Shown here piece after piece: positions 22,087-28,496 of a stretch of DNA of 35,868 nucleotides. How positions within the stretch are numbered: position 1 is the first letter of the stretch; each line of letters opens with the position of its first letter. Below the pieces are notes generated by a model. It had not been told where the DNA came from, searched no databases, and saw only the letters and a list, made by a program, of their open reading frames with translations. The stretch comes from Candidatus Peribacteria bacterium (GTDB lineage: Bacteria; Patescibacteriota; Gracilibacteria; Peribacterales; Peribacteraceae). The translations under genes and the position numbers were made by a program. The stretch spans positions 1-35,868 of the forward strand of contig SICS01000010.1 in assembly GCA_009691305.1 (NCBI GenBank), in the 5' to 3' direction.

Positions 22087-22260
22087 TGGAGACCGCGGCG
22101 TCCGCCGTGTCGAACACGCTCAGGTCGAGCTTGTTGTTCGTGGTGACGCCATCGGTGGTGCGGTAGTTGACGGTGATCGGGTTCGCCTTCCAGCGGACGA
22201 ACTGCTGCGGGAGCGTGACGCGGAGGATCATCGGCCAGCTCCGGCGGTGGAACAGACGCT
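21906..22260 (-). pseudogene. Frameshifted fragment of a surface / tail-type structural protein
   Basis: Read leftward, one frame gives MILRVTLPQQFVRWKANPIT, then VNYRTTDGVTTNNKLDLSVF and DTADAAVSITG; at about 22070 the sense continues in another frame as STLASASWTTSTVTFSGAPT, then WTAGDTFLVKFKVSAKSAAE, ending VHIGDLELRYVELLDE and a stop at 21906. This beta-rich pattern resembles C-terminal modules of long phage-tail-like or surface proteins from metagenomes (from memory, not a database match). No start codon or N-terminal part is visible, and the frame changes by one base, so it is a remnant or an assembly error. Confidence 0.6.
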
Positions 22261-22305
22261 CCCCCTTTCGGTGCCTGCCGCGGACAGAACTGTTTCCATC
22301 CCCCC

Positions 22306-22740
22306 GTGGGACCCGTGACCCACCCGGCCGCCGCATCGTCATCGCGTAGATCCACCCCGCCGACATCGGCCATCCCAGCACCCGGCACCAAACCACTGCC
22401 ACCGTTCATCGAGGGCTTGCCCGACTTGATCGCCAACGGTTGGAATCTTCTCGGCATCAGGATCACCAGCGGCACACCGTTGCGCTTCTTCGGCGTCGTC
22501 GATACCGCGCCGCAGGTGGCCTTGGGCTGCACGGAACAACTGCTCGCGATCCGGGTAATGCTGGGAGCGATCGTGCAGATCCTCATCAGTCTGATAGGTC
22601 TTCTATTTGCACTGGCCGTGTTGCTCTTCTTGGCAAGGAACCGTGGCGGGAGATACGACTTCAGCTACATTTTCCTGCCGTTGCTCTTCCTGCGCCGTCG
22701 GAAGAAGAAGGAAAAGAAACGCAAGCCATCACACAAGTGA
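22306..22740 (+). CDS. Membrane-protein ORF, probably incomplete at its 5' end
   Basis: 144 codons from a GTG. The first about 35 residues are low-complexity (Pro/Ser/Ala) and may not be native. The rest looks like a protein: IEGLPDLIANGWNLLGIRIT, a Cys (ALGCTEQ), a strong membrane helix (AIVQILISLIGLLFALAVLL), a second hydrophobic stretch (FSYIFLPLLFL) and a highly basic tail RRRKKKEKKRK. I do not recognise the family. The two hydrophobic segments with a basic end suggest a C-terminal anchor with the tail in the cytoplasm. It lies upstream of the first SLH gene with a 48-bp gap. No believable start signal precedes it. Confidence 0.5.
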   Translation: MGPVTHPAAASSSRRSTPPTSAIPAPGTKPLPPFIEGLPDLIANGWNLLGIRITSGTPLRFFGVVDTAPQVALGCTEQLLAIRVMLGAIVQILISLIGLLFALAVLLFLARNRGGRYDFSYIFLPLLFLRRRKKKEKKRKPSHK

Positions 22741-22769
22741 GGACAACGCTTTGTCCTTTGCCTCACATT

Positions 22770-22778
22770 TGCTAGGAT
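22770..22778 (+). promoter_or_regulatory. Extended -10 box of the first SLH gene (decides its start)
   Basis: TGCTAGGAT, 10 nt before the ATG at 22789. The alternative in-frame ATG at 22777 lies inside this box, so 22789 is the better start. Confidence 0.5.
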
Positions 22779-22788
22779 GTGTACCACT

Positions 22789-23835
22789 ATGATCCGAATC
22801 AAAACGTTTGTTGCCGCGGTGTGCATGTTCTTGATGGCAGCCGCAGCAATCCCAAGCCCGGCATTTGCTGCGGGATCCTTTTCCGACGTGTCGGAGAAGA
22901 GTCCGGAGTTCGCCGCAGTAGAGTTCCTGAAGGCCAAAGGCATCATGCAGGGATACCCCGACGGGACGTATAAGCCGAAGCAGACAGTGACTCGTGCCGA
23001 AGCGGTGAAGATGCTCGTGTCCACGAGGCTGTCGCCGGAAGAGATCCAAACCTTCACGAAACGCTCCTACACGGATGTCCCGACAGATGCGTGGTACCGG
23101 CCCTATGTGGAAGCGGCATTCCAGAAGCTCGGCTTGATCGACGGTCCGCCCAAAACGACAACGTTCAACGGCGGCCGCACAATCCAACGCGCGGAATTCC
23201 TCAAGTTGCTGTTTAAATCGCAGGGCATCGACACGAACGCGTACAGCGAAATCGTGCTGCCGCTCGCATTCGACGTCACCGATACCACCGCGTGGTACTA
23301 CCCGCTGATGCGCTACGCCGTCTCCACGATGATCATCCACGTCGAACCGGATGGAAAACTCCACCCCGACAGTGAACTGACGCGCGGCGAAGTGGCGCTG
23401 GAGATCTATTACCTGGCGATGTACCAGGCGGGCAAGCGCACGCAGGCCGGCCTCTCTATGGAGGAGAGCGACCTCGTGAACACCCTCCAACTCCTGGAAC
23501 AGAAGCAGTTCGCGGCGGCGGAGATGGCTTCCGCACGCGCACTCCTCGCGGCGCGTGGCGCGCTCACGAGCAAGCCGACGACAGCCATCGTCCAGGCAGC
23601 CGTGAAGATCGCCGAAGCGTTCCGCGGTTTGGTGCGCGCATACGTTGCCGGCACCGAAGGCCGGCTGGATGACGTCCTCGCTCTCAGCAAGGAAGCGTGG
23701 GGACTCGCAGAGAGGGCGCAGCAACTCAGCCCTAGCCTCAAGGACCTCGCAGTGCGCGTACAGACCATTGCGAAAGGAATGGCCGACCAAGCGCGGGAGA
23801 TGATCAAAGGAGGGACAGGGGCACCAGCGCAATGA
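22789..23835 (+). CDS. S-layer homology (SLH) domain protein 1
   Basis: 348 residues from the chosen start. Signal peptide: MIRIKTFVAAVCMFLMAAAA to AFA (cleavage near residue 24). Three SLH modules follow: FSDVSEKSPEFAAVEFLKAK with GIMQGYPDGTYKP and TRAEAVKML; YTDVPTDAWYRPYVEAAF with IQRAEFLKLL; and a third with DTTAWYYPLMRYAV and LTRGEVALEIYY. The C-terminal about 120 residues are alpha-helical (LLEQKQFAAAEMASARALLA and on). SLH domains attach proteins to the secondary cell-wall polymer, so this is an exported S-layer or envelope protein. It is a clear paralogue of the gene at 24087 along its whole length, with tRNA-Ser between them on the other strand. Confidence 0.92.
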   Translation: MIRIKTFVAAVCMFLMAAAAIPSPAFAAGSFSDVSEKSPEFAAVEFLKAKGIMQGYPDGTYKPKQTVTRAEAVKMLVSTRLSPEEIQTFTKRSYTDVPTDAWYRPYVEAAFQKLGLIDGPPKTTTFNGGRTIQRAEFLKLLFKSQGIDTNAYSEIVLPLAFDVTDTTAWYYPLMRYAVSTMIIHVEPDGKLHPDSELTRGEVALEIYYLAMYQAGKRTQAGLSMEESDLVNTLQLLEQKQFAAAEMASARALLAARGALTSKPTTAIVQAAVKIAEAFRGLVRAYVAGTEGRLDDVLALSKEAWGLAERAQQLSPSLKDLAVRVQTIAKGMADQAREMIKGGTGAPAQ

Positions 23836-23866
23836 TACTTGTGGAATCGCGGCTGCGCTCAGAGTC

Positions 23867-23945
23867 ATTCGACTCGTCTAAGACAAAGAATGGCCCGAGT
23901 CCGCCGAGACGGACGAGGACCATGAGCGAGCGAAGCGAGTCGAAT
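23867..23945. repeat. Inverted repeat beside tRNA-Ser(TGA)
   Basis: ATTCGACTCG (23867-23876) and CGAGTCGAAT (23936-23945) are a perfect 10-bp inverted repeat enclosing GC-rich sequence with GAGCGAGCGAAGCGAG. It ends exactly at the 3' CCA end of the leftward tRNA gene and may take part in its termination or processing. Confidence 0.6.
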
Positions 23946-24034
23946 GGCGGAGAGGGTGGGATTCGAACCCACGAACCCATTGCTGGGTTACCTGATTTCA
24001 AGTCAGGCGCCATAGACCACTCGGCCACCTCTCC
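23945..24034 (-). tRNA. tRNA-Ser(TGA)
   Basis: 90 nt type II tRNA with encoded CCA. On the minus strand it begins GGAGAGGTGGCCGAGTGG, the anticodon stem CCTGA/TCAGG encloses CTTGAAA (anticodon TGA), a long variable arm follows (AACCCAGCAATGGGTT), and the T arm has GGTTCGAATCC. Its 5' end is about 50 bp from the SLH gene at 24087, on the opposite strand. Confidence 0.96.
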
Positions 24035-24064
24035 GGGGATAGTGTACGGAATTGAAGGAAAATC

Positions 24065-24073
24065 TGCTACAAT
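24065..24073 (+). promoter_or_regulatory. Extended -10 box of the second SLH gene
   Basis: TGCTACAAT, 13 nt before the ATG at 24087. No -35 box or Shine-Dalgarno sequence is evident. Confidence 0.5.
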
Positions 24074-24086
24074 TGACCGGATACCA

Positions 24087-25103
24087 ATGCCTCTTTTGTC
24101 CCACCTCTTCCGGCTTCTTTCATTGGCGTTGCCAGTGATCGCTTTGTTCTCTATTGAGGGCGTGTCGGCCGCGGTATTCCCCGATGTGCCCAAGGACCAT
24201 TTCGCGCTGGAGGCGGTCAACTACCTGACGGAGAAAAGCGTGCTGACGGGCTACGCGGACGGCACCTTCCGACCCGACCAGAAAGTCAACCGCGCGGAGG
24301 CACTCAAGATCATCGCATCCGCATTTGTCCCTGTGAGCGATACCGTGCGCCTGAAGAGCAAGGATTTCACGGACGTGCCCGATGACATCTGGTACCTGCC
24401 GTCCATCGAGTGGGCAATGTCAAAGAAAGTGATCGACGGTCCGCCCAAGAAGACGGCCTTCCTGCCCACGCAGGCCGTGACGAAAGCGGAATTCCTGAAG
24501 ATGCTCTTTGCGGCAAACGGCGTCGATGCCAACGCGTTCGGCGACATCAAGCTGCCGCTCTCCTCCGACGTCGCAAACACCAAAGAATGGTCCTACCCGC
24601 ACCTGCGGTATGCAGTCGCGAGCGGCACGACGGAAATTTCCGACGGCGGGCTCTTTGGCCCCACCCGTGAACTGACGCGCGCAGATGTCTCTCTCCTCCT
24701 CTACCGTTTCACGCTCTACCGCAGCGGCCAGCGGACGCAGGATCTACTCACGTTGACGCACGAAGACGTGGAGAATGTCATCACGGCCCTCTCGAAAGGG
24801 AAGGCGACAGAAGCCGAGTACGCTTCGGCACGCGCAATCTTACTAGCGCGCGCGGCCGTACTGACGGAACCGGATGCCGTGGTGGTGAAAGTCGCCGTGA
24901 AGATTGCGGAGGGGTACCGCGCCCTTACGCGTGCGTACCGTGCGGGGCTCAACGGCGACGTGAACACTGTCGTGAAGCTCTCGGCGGACGCGGCGACGTT
25001 GGCTGGCCAGGCGCGGAGGTTGAGCCCGGAGAGTAAATCGTTGGCGGATCAATTGGATAAGTACAGCAGGAGTTTCTCTGACCAGGCGAAGAAGAAAATG
25101 TAA
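24087..25103 (+). CDS. S-layer homology (SLH) domain protein 2
   Basis: 338 residues. Signal peptide MPLLSHLFRLLSLALPVIAL to VSA (cleavage near 27). Three SLH modules: FPDVPKDHFALEAVNYLTEK with GYADGTFRPDQKVNRAEALK; FTDVPDDIWYLPSIEWAM with VTKAEFLKMLF; NTKEWSYPHLRYAVASG with LTRADVSLLLYR. The helical C-terminal domain (SKGKATEAEYASARAILLAR, VAVKIAEGYRALTRAYRAGL) matches that of the protein at 22789, so both arose by duplication. The upstream frame passes through the tRNA gene and is ignored; the start is set by the signal peptide and the -10 box. Probable envelope-anchored S-layer component. Confidence 0.92.
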   Translation: MPLLSHLFRLLSLALPVIALFSIEGVSAAVFPDVPKDHFALEAVNYLTEKSVLTGYADGTFRPDQKVNRAEALKIIASAFVPVSDTVRLKSKDFTDVPDDIWYLPSIEWAMSKKVIDGPPKKTAFLPTQAVTKAEFLKMLFAANGVDANAFGDIKLPLSSDVANTKEWSYPHLRYAVASGTTEISDGGLFGPTRELTRADVSLLLYRFTLYRSGQRTQDLLTLTHEDVENVITALSKGKATEAEYASARAILLARAAVLTEPDAVVVKVAVKIAEGYRALTRAYRAGLNGDVNTVVKLSADAATLAGQARRLSPESKSLADQLDKYSRSFSDQAKKKM

Positions 25104-25107
25104 GGGG

Positions 25108-25113
25108 TATAGT
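25108..25113 (+). promoter_or_regulatory. Putative -10 box of the riboflavin kinase gene
   Basis: TATAGT, 8 nt before the ATG at 25122 (5 nt before an alternative GTG at 25119). Confidence 0.4.
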
Positions 25114-25121
25114 CTAACGTG

Positions 25122-25490
25122 ATGGAACCCATCCGTTTTCATGCACGCGTTATTCCCGGCCGAGCCCGCGGTAGGAAGCTCGGCGTGCCAACATTGAACT
25201 TTGAACTGGCTGATGTCCCTGCAGTGCTTGACGAGGGACTCTATGCAGGACGCGTGACGGTGGATGGCACCACGCACCTGGCGAGCATCCACTACGGGTT
25301 CCGTCCCACCTTTGATGATTCGAAGACATGCGAGGCGCATCTGATCGACATCACGCTGCCCTCTTCCCCAGCAGAAACTGATGTGGAGGTGATCGAGTTT
25401 TTGAGGCCCATCACCAAATTCGAATCCGCCGAGGCATTAGCAGCCCAAATGCAGAAGGACATTCAAAAGACGAGAGTGATTCTCTCGTAG
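25122..25490 (+). CDS. Stand-alone riboflavin kinase domain protein
   Basis: 122 residues that match the flavokinase half of bifunctional RibF: GRARGRKLGVPTLNF (the G-x-x-RGR-x-LG-x-PT-x-N motif), LYAGRVTVDG, YGFRPTFDDSKTCEAHLID and FLRPITKFESAEALAAQMQKD. This domain converts riboflavin to FMN. The N-terminal FMN adenylyltransferase domain of bacterial RibF (about 180 residues) is absent, so FAD synthesis would need another enzyme or FAD import. Two small hairpins follow at the end of the gene (25471-25487 and 25494-25507). The next gene starts 40 nt downstream with its own -10 box. Confidence 0.88.
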   Translation: MEPIRFHARVIPGRARGRKLGVPTLNFELADVPAVLDEGLYAGRVTVDGTTHLASIHYGFRPTFDDSKTCEAHLIDITLPSSPAETDVEVIEFLRPITKFESAEALAAQMQKDIQKTRVILS

Positions 25491-25493
25491 TGC

Positions 25494-25507
25494 CGGTTCG
25501 CGAACCG
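25494..25507. repeat. Palindrome after the riboflavin kinase gene
   Basis: CGGTTCG-CGAACCG is a perfect 14-bp palindrome directly after the stop codon, and GTG/CAC can extend it (25490-25511). CGAGAG-TGATT-CTCTCG (25471-25487) lies just before, within the last codons. Together they could weaken read-through into the MurE-like gene; no T-run follows. Confidence 0.5.
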
Positions 25508-25518
25508 CCACGACGAGT

Positions 25519-25524
25519 TATACT
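25519..25524 (+). promoter_or_regulatory. -10 box of the MurE-like gene
   Basis: TATACT, 6 nt before the ATG at 25531, with no ribosome-binding site. Confidence 0.5.
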
Positions 25525-25530
25525 TCTGGT

Positions 25531-26859
25531 ATGAGAGTTCTCGGCGTCATCAAAGGCCTGTTGCCCAACCGCTCGCCGGTGCGCCTGGCATGGCATCGGT
25601 TGAAGGCACTCGCAGCAGCTGTGCGGTACCGATTCCCCGCACGCAGCCTAATAGTGATCGGCATCACAGGCACCGACGGCAAGACCACGACGGTCGGCAT
25701 GACGGCGCATATTTTGCATGAAGCAGGAATCCCGGTCGGTGCGCTCTCCACAAGCTTCTTCCGTATCCGCGGCAAATCCTGGGACAACCCCACGCACAAG
25801 ACGTCGATCTCGCCGTTCGCAATGCAGCGGTTCCTTCGGCAGTGCGCGGATGAGGGTTGCACGCACGCAGTGGTCGAGTGTTCGTCGCACGGCCTGGTGC
25901 AGCACCGCAACGACTTCCTCTGGCCGCGCGTCACCGCGATCACAAACATTTCCCCCGAACATCTCGACTACCACGGGACGATGGAGCAATACCGCCACGA
26001 CAAAAGCATCCTCTTCCAGATGCTCCGGAAGGACGGCGTCAGCGTGCTGAACGCCGACGATGAGACGTTCCAGGAGTACACACTGCTCCCAGCACAATGG
26101 CGCATCGCCTGGTCGGCATCCCGTTCGTTTAGCCATCCGATGGGCGGGCGCGACTGCGCGATCTGGACGGAGAACGTGGCAGTGACGCCCGCAGGATCCT
26201 CTGCCACGGTACTCAGCAATGTGGAAGAAGAGACGCGGAACCTGCAGCTGCACATCCCCGGCGGCTTTAATATTGAGAATGCGCTCTGCGCGATCAGCTG
26301 CGCCCATGCGGTGGGGGTGGAGATTGCCCTGGGTGTGAAGACTCTCGCGGATTTCCGCGGAGTGCCCGGGCGCATGGAGAGCATCAACACAGGGCAACCC
26401 TTCGCCGTCTACGTCGACTTCACGATCACGCCGAATGCCTACGAGAAGACACTCGCTACTGTGCGCCAGACCCTCGCACCCGGAGCCAGGCTCCTCGTGC
26501 TCACGGGGAGTTGTGGCAACAGGATGCGGGAAAAACGCCCGATGATCGGCAAGATCGTCAGTGAGATGGCCGATGTGGTGGTCGTCAGTGAGGATGAAAC
26601 AGTGACCGAAGATCCGCTGAAGGTGATCGACGAAGTCTGGGCGGGAGTCGACCAAGCGCGGTGCGAAGCCCACAAGATCCCCGACCGCCGCGAGGCTATC
26701 CGGTTCCTCTTCAAGAATGCCCATCCCGGTGACGCGGTGCTCCTCTGTGGTATGGGCGCGTGCTCGACCATGCAGACGAGGGAAGGGTTACGAAAATGGG
26801 ATGAACGAGAGGTTGCGAAGGACTTGCTGAAAGAAATAGGGAGGAATATTGGCGTATGA
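25531..26859 (+). CDS. MurE-like Mur ligase lacking the N-terminal UDP-binding domain
   Basis: 442 residues. Mur ligases join an amino acid to a UDP-MurNAc peptide with ATP. Visible: the P-loop ITGTDGKTTTVGM (from residue 45), the MurE-type VVECSSHGL, TNISPEHLDYHGTMEQY, FNIENALCAISCA, VDFTITPNAYEKTL and LTGSCGNRMREKRPMIGKI. The P-loop comes about 60 residues earlier than in full MurE (about 490 residues), so the N-terminal domain is reduced to about 40 residues. The DNPR box that reads meso-diaminopimelate is replaced by EDETVTEDP, so the third amino acid cannot be inferred. It may act in peptidoglycan synthesis or, like other shortened Mur ligases, on another polymer. Confidence 0.85.
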   Translation: MRVLGVIKGLLPNRSPVRLAWHRLKALAAAVRYRFPARSLIVIGITGTDGKTTTVGMTAHILHEAGIPVGALSTSFFRIRGKSWDNPTHKTSISPFAMQRFLRQCADEGCTHAVVECSSHGLVQHRNDFLWPRVTAITNISPEHLDYHGTMEQYRHDKSILFQMLRKDGVSVLNADDETFQEYTLLPAQWRIAWSASRSFSHPMGGRDCAIWTENVAVTPAGSSATVLSNVEEETRNLQLHIPGGFNIENALCAISCAHAVGVEIALGVKTLADFRGVPGRMESINTGQPFAVYVDFTITPNAYEKTLATVRQTLAPGARLLVLTGSCGNRMREKRPMIGKIVSEMADVVVVSEDETVTEDPLKVIDEVWAGVDQARCEAHKIPDRREAIRFLFKNAHPGDAVLLCGMGACSTMQTREGLRKWDEREVAKDLLKEIGRNIGV

Positions 26860-26862
26860 TGG

Positions 26863-26868
26863 TAAGAT
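26863..26868 (+). promoter_or_regulatory. Putative -10 box of rnhB
   Basis: TAAGAT, 6 nt before the ATG at 26875 and just after the stop of the MurE-like gene. It overlaps the left arm of an inverted repeat. Confidence 0.4.
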
Positions 26869-26905
26869 GGCTGGATGGTAAACACCATCGAACCATCCAA
26901 CCATC
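26866..26905. repeat. Inverted repeat spanning the rnhB start codon
   Basis: GATGGCTGGATGGT (26866-26879) pairs with ACCATCCAACCATC (26892-26905) with a single mismatch. The ATG of rnhB (26875) is in the left arm. The units look heptameric (ACCATCC / AACCATC), similar in style to the arrays beside the four-helix-bundle gene. Confidence 0.7.
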
Positions 26906-27585
26906 TCACAATCCGTAAAATCTTTACAGCCATAGACTCTGCTACAACTATTGCAGGCATAGATGAAGTCGGCCGTGGCGCAGTTGCCGGTCCAGTGGTT
27001 GCGTGCGCATGCGTCATCGCGACTCCCCTCTTCCGACGTAGAAGAAGTTTTTCGTGCTGGTCACCGTTCGAGAAAAAAGCGGATGACGACGTGCTCATCG
27101 CGGACAGCAAACTGCTGAGTCCCCATGAGCGGGAAATTTCCTCCGCATGGATCCGTTCCGCCTGTGCATTCGGCGTGGGTGCCGTGAGCGCATTTGTCAT
27201 TGATAAACGGGGAATTCTCTATTCGACGAACCAAGCGATGCTGTTGGCGCTTGAGGATCTTCGTTCAAAAACCTCCGTGCAATCACTACTCGTCGACGGC
27301 CGGGATCGTTTTCACTTTCCCCTCCCCCATCAGTCCATCATCCGTGGAGACCAATCGGAACCTGCCATCGCCGCTGCCTCCATTGTTGCAAAAGTCTTCC
27401 GCGATGGATTGATGCGGGAGTATGCAAAAGACTTTCCTCTCTTCGGCTTTGAGCATCACAAAGGATACGGGGCACCGGTTCACCTTGCAGCGATCAGCGA
27501 ACATGGGCCGTGCACGTTGCATCGGCGGAGTTTCCTGCGAGCACACCTCGAGAATCAGACTCTTCCTATTGTACACAATTTTTGA
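26875..27585 (+). CDS. rnhB: Ribonuclease HII
   Basis: 236 residues. Cuts the RNA strand of RNA-DNA hybrids and starts ribonucleotide excision repair. Catalytic motifs: GIDEVGRGAVAGPVV (Asp-Glu), the DSKLLSPHERE segment, LLVDGRDRF (Asp), and QSEPAIAAASIVAKVFRD (final Asp), with HHKGYGAPVH near the C-terminus. The N-terminal about 25 residues (MVNTIEPSNHLTIRK) are partly encoded by the inverted repeat and are not family-like; the functional domain begins near TTIAGIDEVG. An RNase HII start further in is possible, but no better codon is seen. It converges on lgt. Confidence 0.94.
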   Translation: MVNTIEPSNHLTIRKIFTAIDSATTIAGIDEVGRGAVAGPVVACACVIATPLFRRRRSFSCWSPFEKKADDDVLIADSKLLSPHEREISSAWIRSACAFGVGAVSAFVIDKRGILYSTNQAMLLALEDLRSKTSVQSLLVDGRDRFHFPLPHQSIIRGDQSEPAIAAASIVAKVFRDGLMREYAKDFPLFGFEHHKGYGAPVHLAAISEHGPCTLHRRSFLRAHLENQTLPIVHNF

Positions 27586-27608
27586 TCGACTTTTTCCTCT
27601 TCTCTTAG

Positions 27609-28394
27609 TCATTTTCTAATCCTGTTCATCATACATATACCTACGCCGACAACGATGAGGGGTAGCGTCAGGAGCTGACCACGCGTGAGGAAGATCCCGA
27701 AAATGTCTGAGAGCGGATACTGCTGCTGGCGGATGAATTCGAGCAGGAAGCGTCCGACACCGTAGAGGATCAAAAATGCGGCGGCCGTGCACCCGACGCG
27801 TCGCAGGTTTCCTGTGGTGATGCGAAGGTGCCAAAAACAAATCGTGGCGATCAGGAGATCCTTCCCGATGGCGTACAGCTGAATGGGGTGGCGCAGGCCG
27901 TCGGCGCCAGGGAACATCATCCCCCACGGGAGCGTCGTGACCGTGCCGTAGAGTTCCTGGTTGATGAAGTTGCCCAGCCGTCCGAGTGCGAGGCCGATAG
28001 CGACGGGGACGATGATGACATCTGCGAGTGCTAGCAGGCTGATCGAGTGTTTGCGACAGAAGAGCGACAGCACGAGCACGACGCCGATGAGACCGCCGTG
28101 GAACGACATTCCGCCTTCCCACACGGCAAAAATCTTGAGTGGATCGACCGAGAAGTATGTCGGCTCGTAGAAGAGCACGAACCCCAACCGCCCACCGATA
28201 ATCACCCCAATGACGGACCAGGAGAGCAACGACATCCACGTGTCCCGTGTCAGCGCGAGGTCCCTATACCGCTGGAGACGCGGGAGAACCCATGCGGCGA
28301 TCAGGAATCCCAGAAGATAGAGGAGGCCGTACCAGTGGATCTGGAAGCCGAAGAGGTCGATTGCGACGGGACGGGATGGGAATAGATGAATCAC
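27609..28394 (-). CDS. lgt: Prolipoprotein diacylglyceryl transferase
   Basis: 261 residues with about seven membrane segments. Lgt attaches diacylglycerol from phosphatidylglycerol to the lipobox Cys of prolipoproteins; at least two such lipoproteins are coded in this window (17890 and 32892). Motifs: FQIHWYGLLYLLGFLIAAW, MSFHGGLIGVVLVL, the signature GRLGNFINQELYG, and RHPIQLYA, where the usual E is Ala or shifted. The start is GTG at 28394 with TAGACT 6 nt upstream (28401-28406). Confidence 0.95.
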   Translation of the reverse strand: MIHLFPSRPVAIDLFGFQIHWYGLLYLLGFLIAAWVLPRLQRYRDLALTRDTWMSLLSWSVIGVIIGGRLGFVLFYEPTYFSVDPLKIFAVWEGGMSFHGGLIGVVLVLSLFCRKHSISLLALADVIIVPVAIGLALGRLGNFINQELYGTVTTLPWGMMFPGADGLRHPIQLYAIGKDLLIATICFWHLRITTGNLRRVGCTAAAFLILYGVGRFLLEFIRQQQYPLSDIFGIFLTRGQLLTLPLIVVGVGICMMNRIRK

Positions 28395-28449
28395 GCAGAC
28401 AGTCTAGCCCGCTCCGATTGAAGAATCACGAGGCGGAGCGCTTTCTTTG

Positions 28450-28482
28450 CTCCTTTCTTTGTCGCCCTGACAAAGAAAGGAG
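28450..28482. repeat. Perfect 14-bp hairpin carrying the tsaD ribosome-binding site
   Basis: CTCCTTTCTTTGTC (28450-28463) and GACAAAGAAAGGAG (28469-28482) are perfectly complementary around GCCCT. The right arm ends in AGGAG, about 14 nt before the tsaD ATG; a second GGAG lies at 28484. The hairpin could hide the ribosome-binding site, or be a dispersed repeat that happens to carry one. Confidence 0.7.
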
Positions 28483-28496
28483 AGGAGAATGTCCCC

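Noticed and set aside
23832-24086. N-terminal extension of SLH protein 2 through tRNA-Ser(TGA)
   Set aside because: The frame merely reads antisense tRNA; a signal peptide begins at 24087.
25648-26724. 358-codon minus-strand frame opposite the MurE-like gene
   Set aside because: No family features, while the plus strand carries all Mur ligase motifs.
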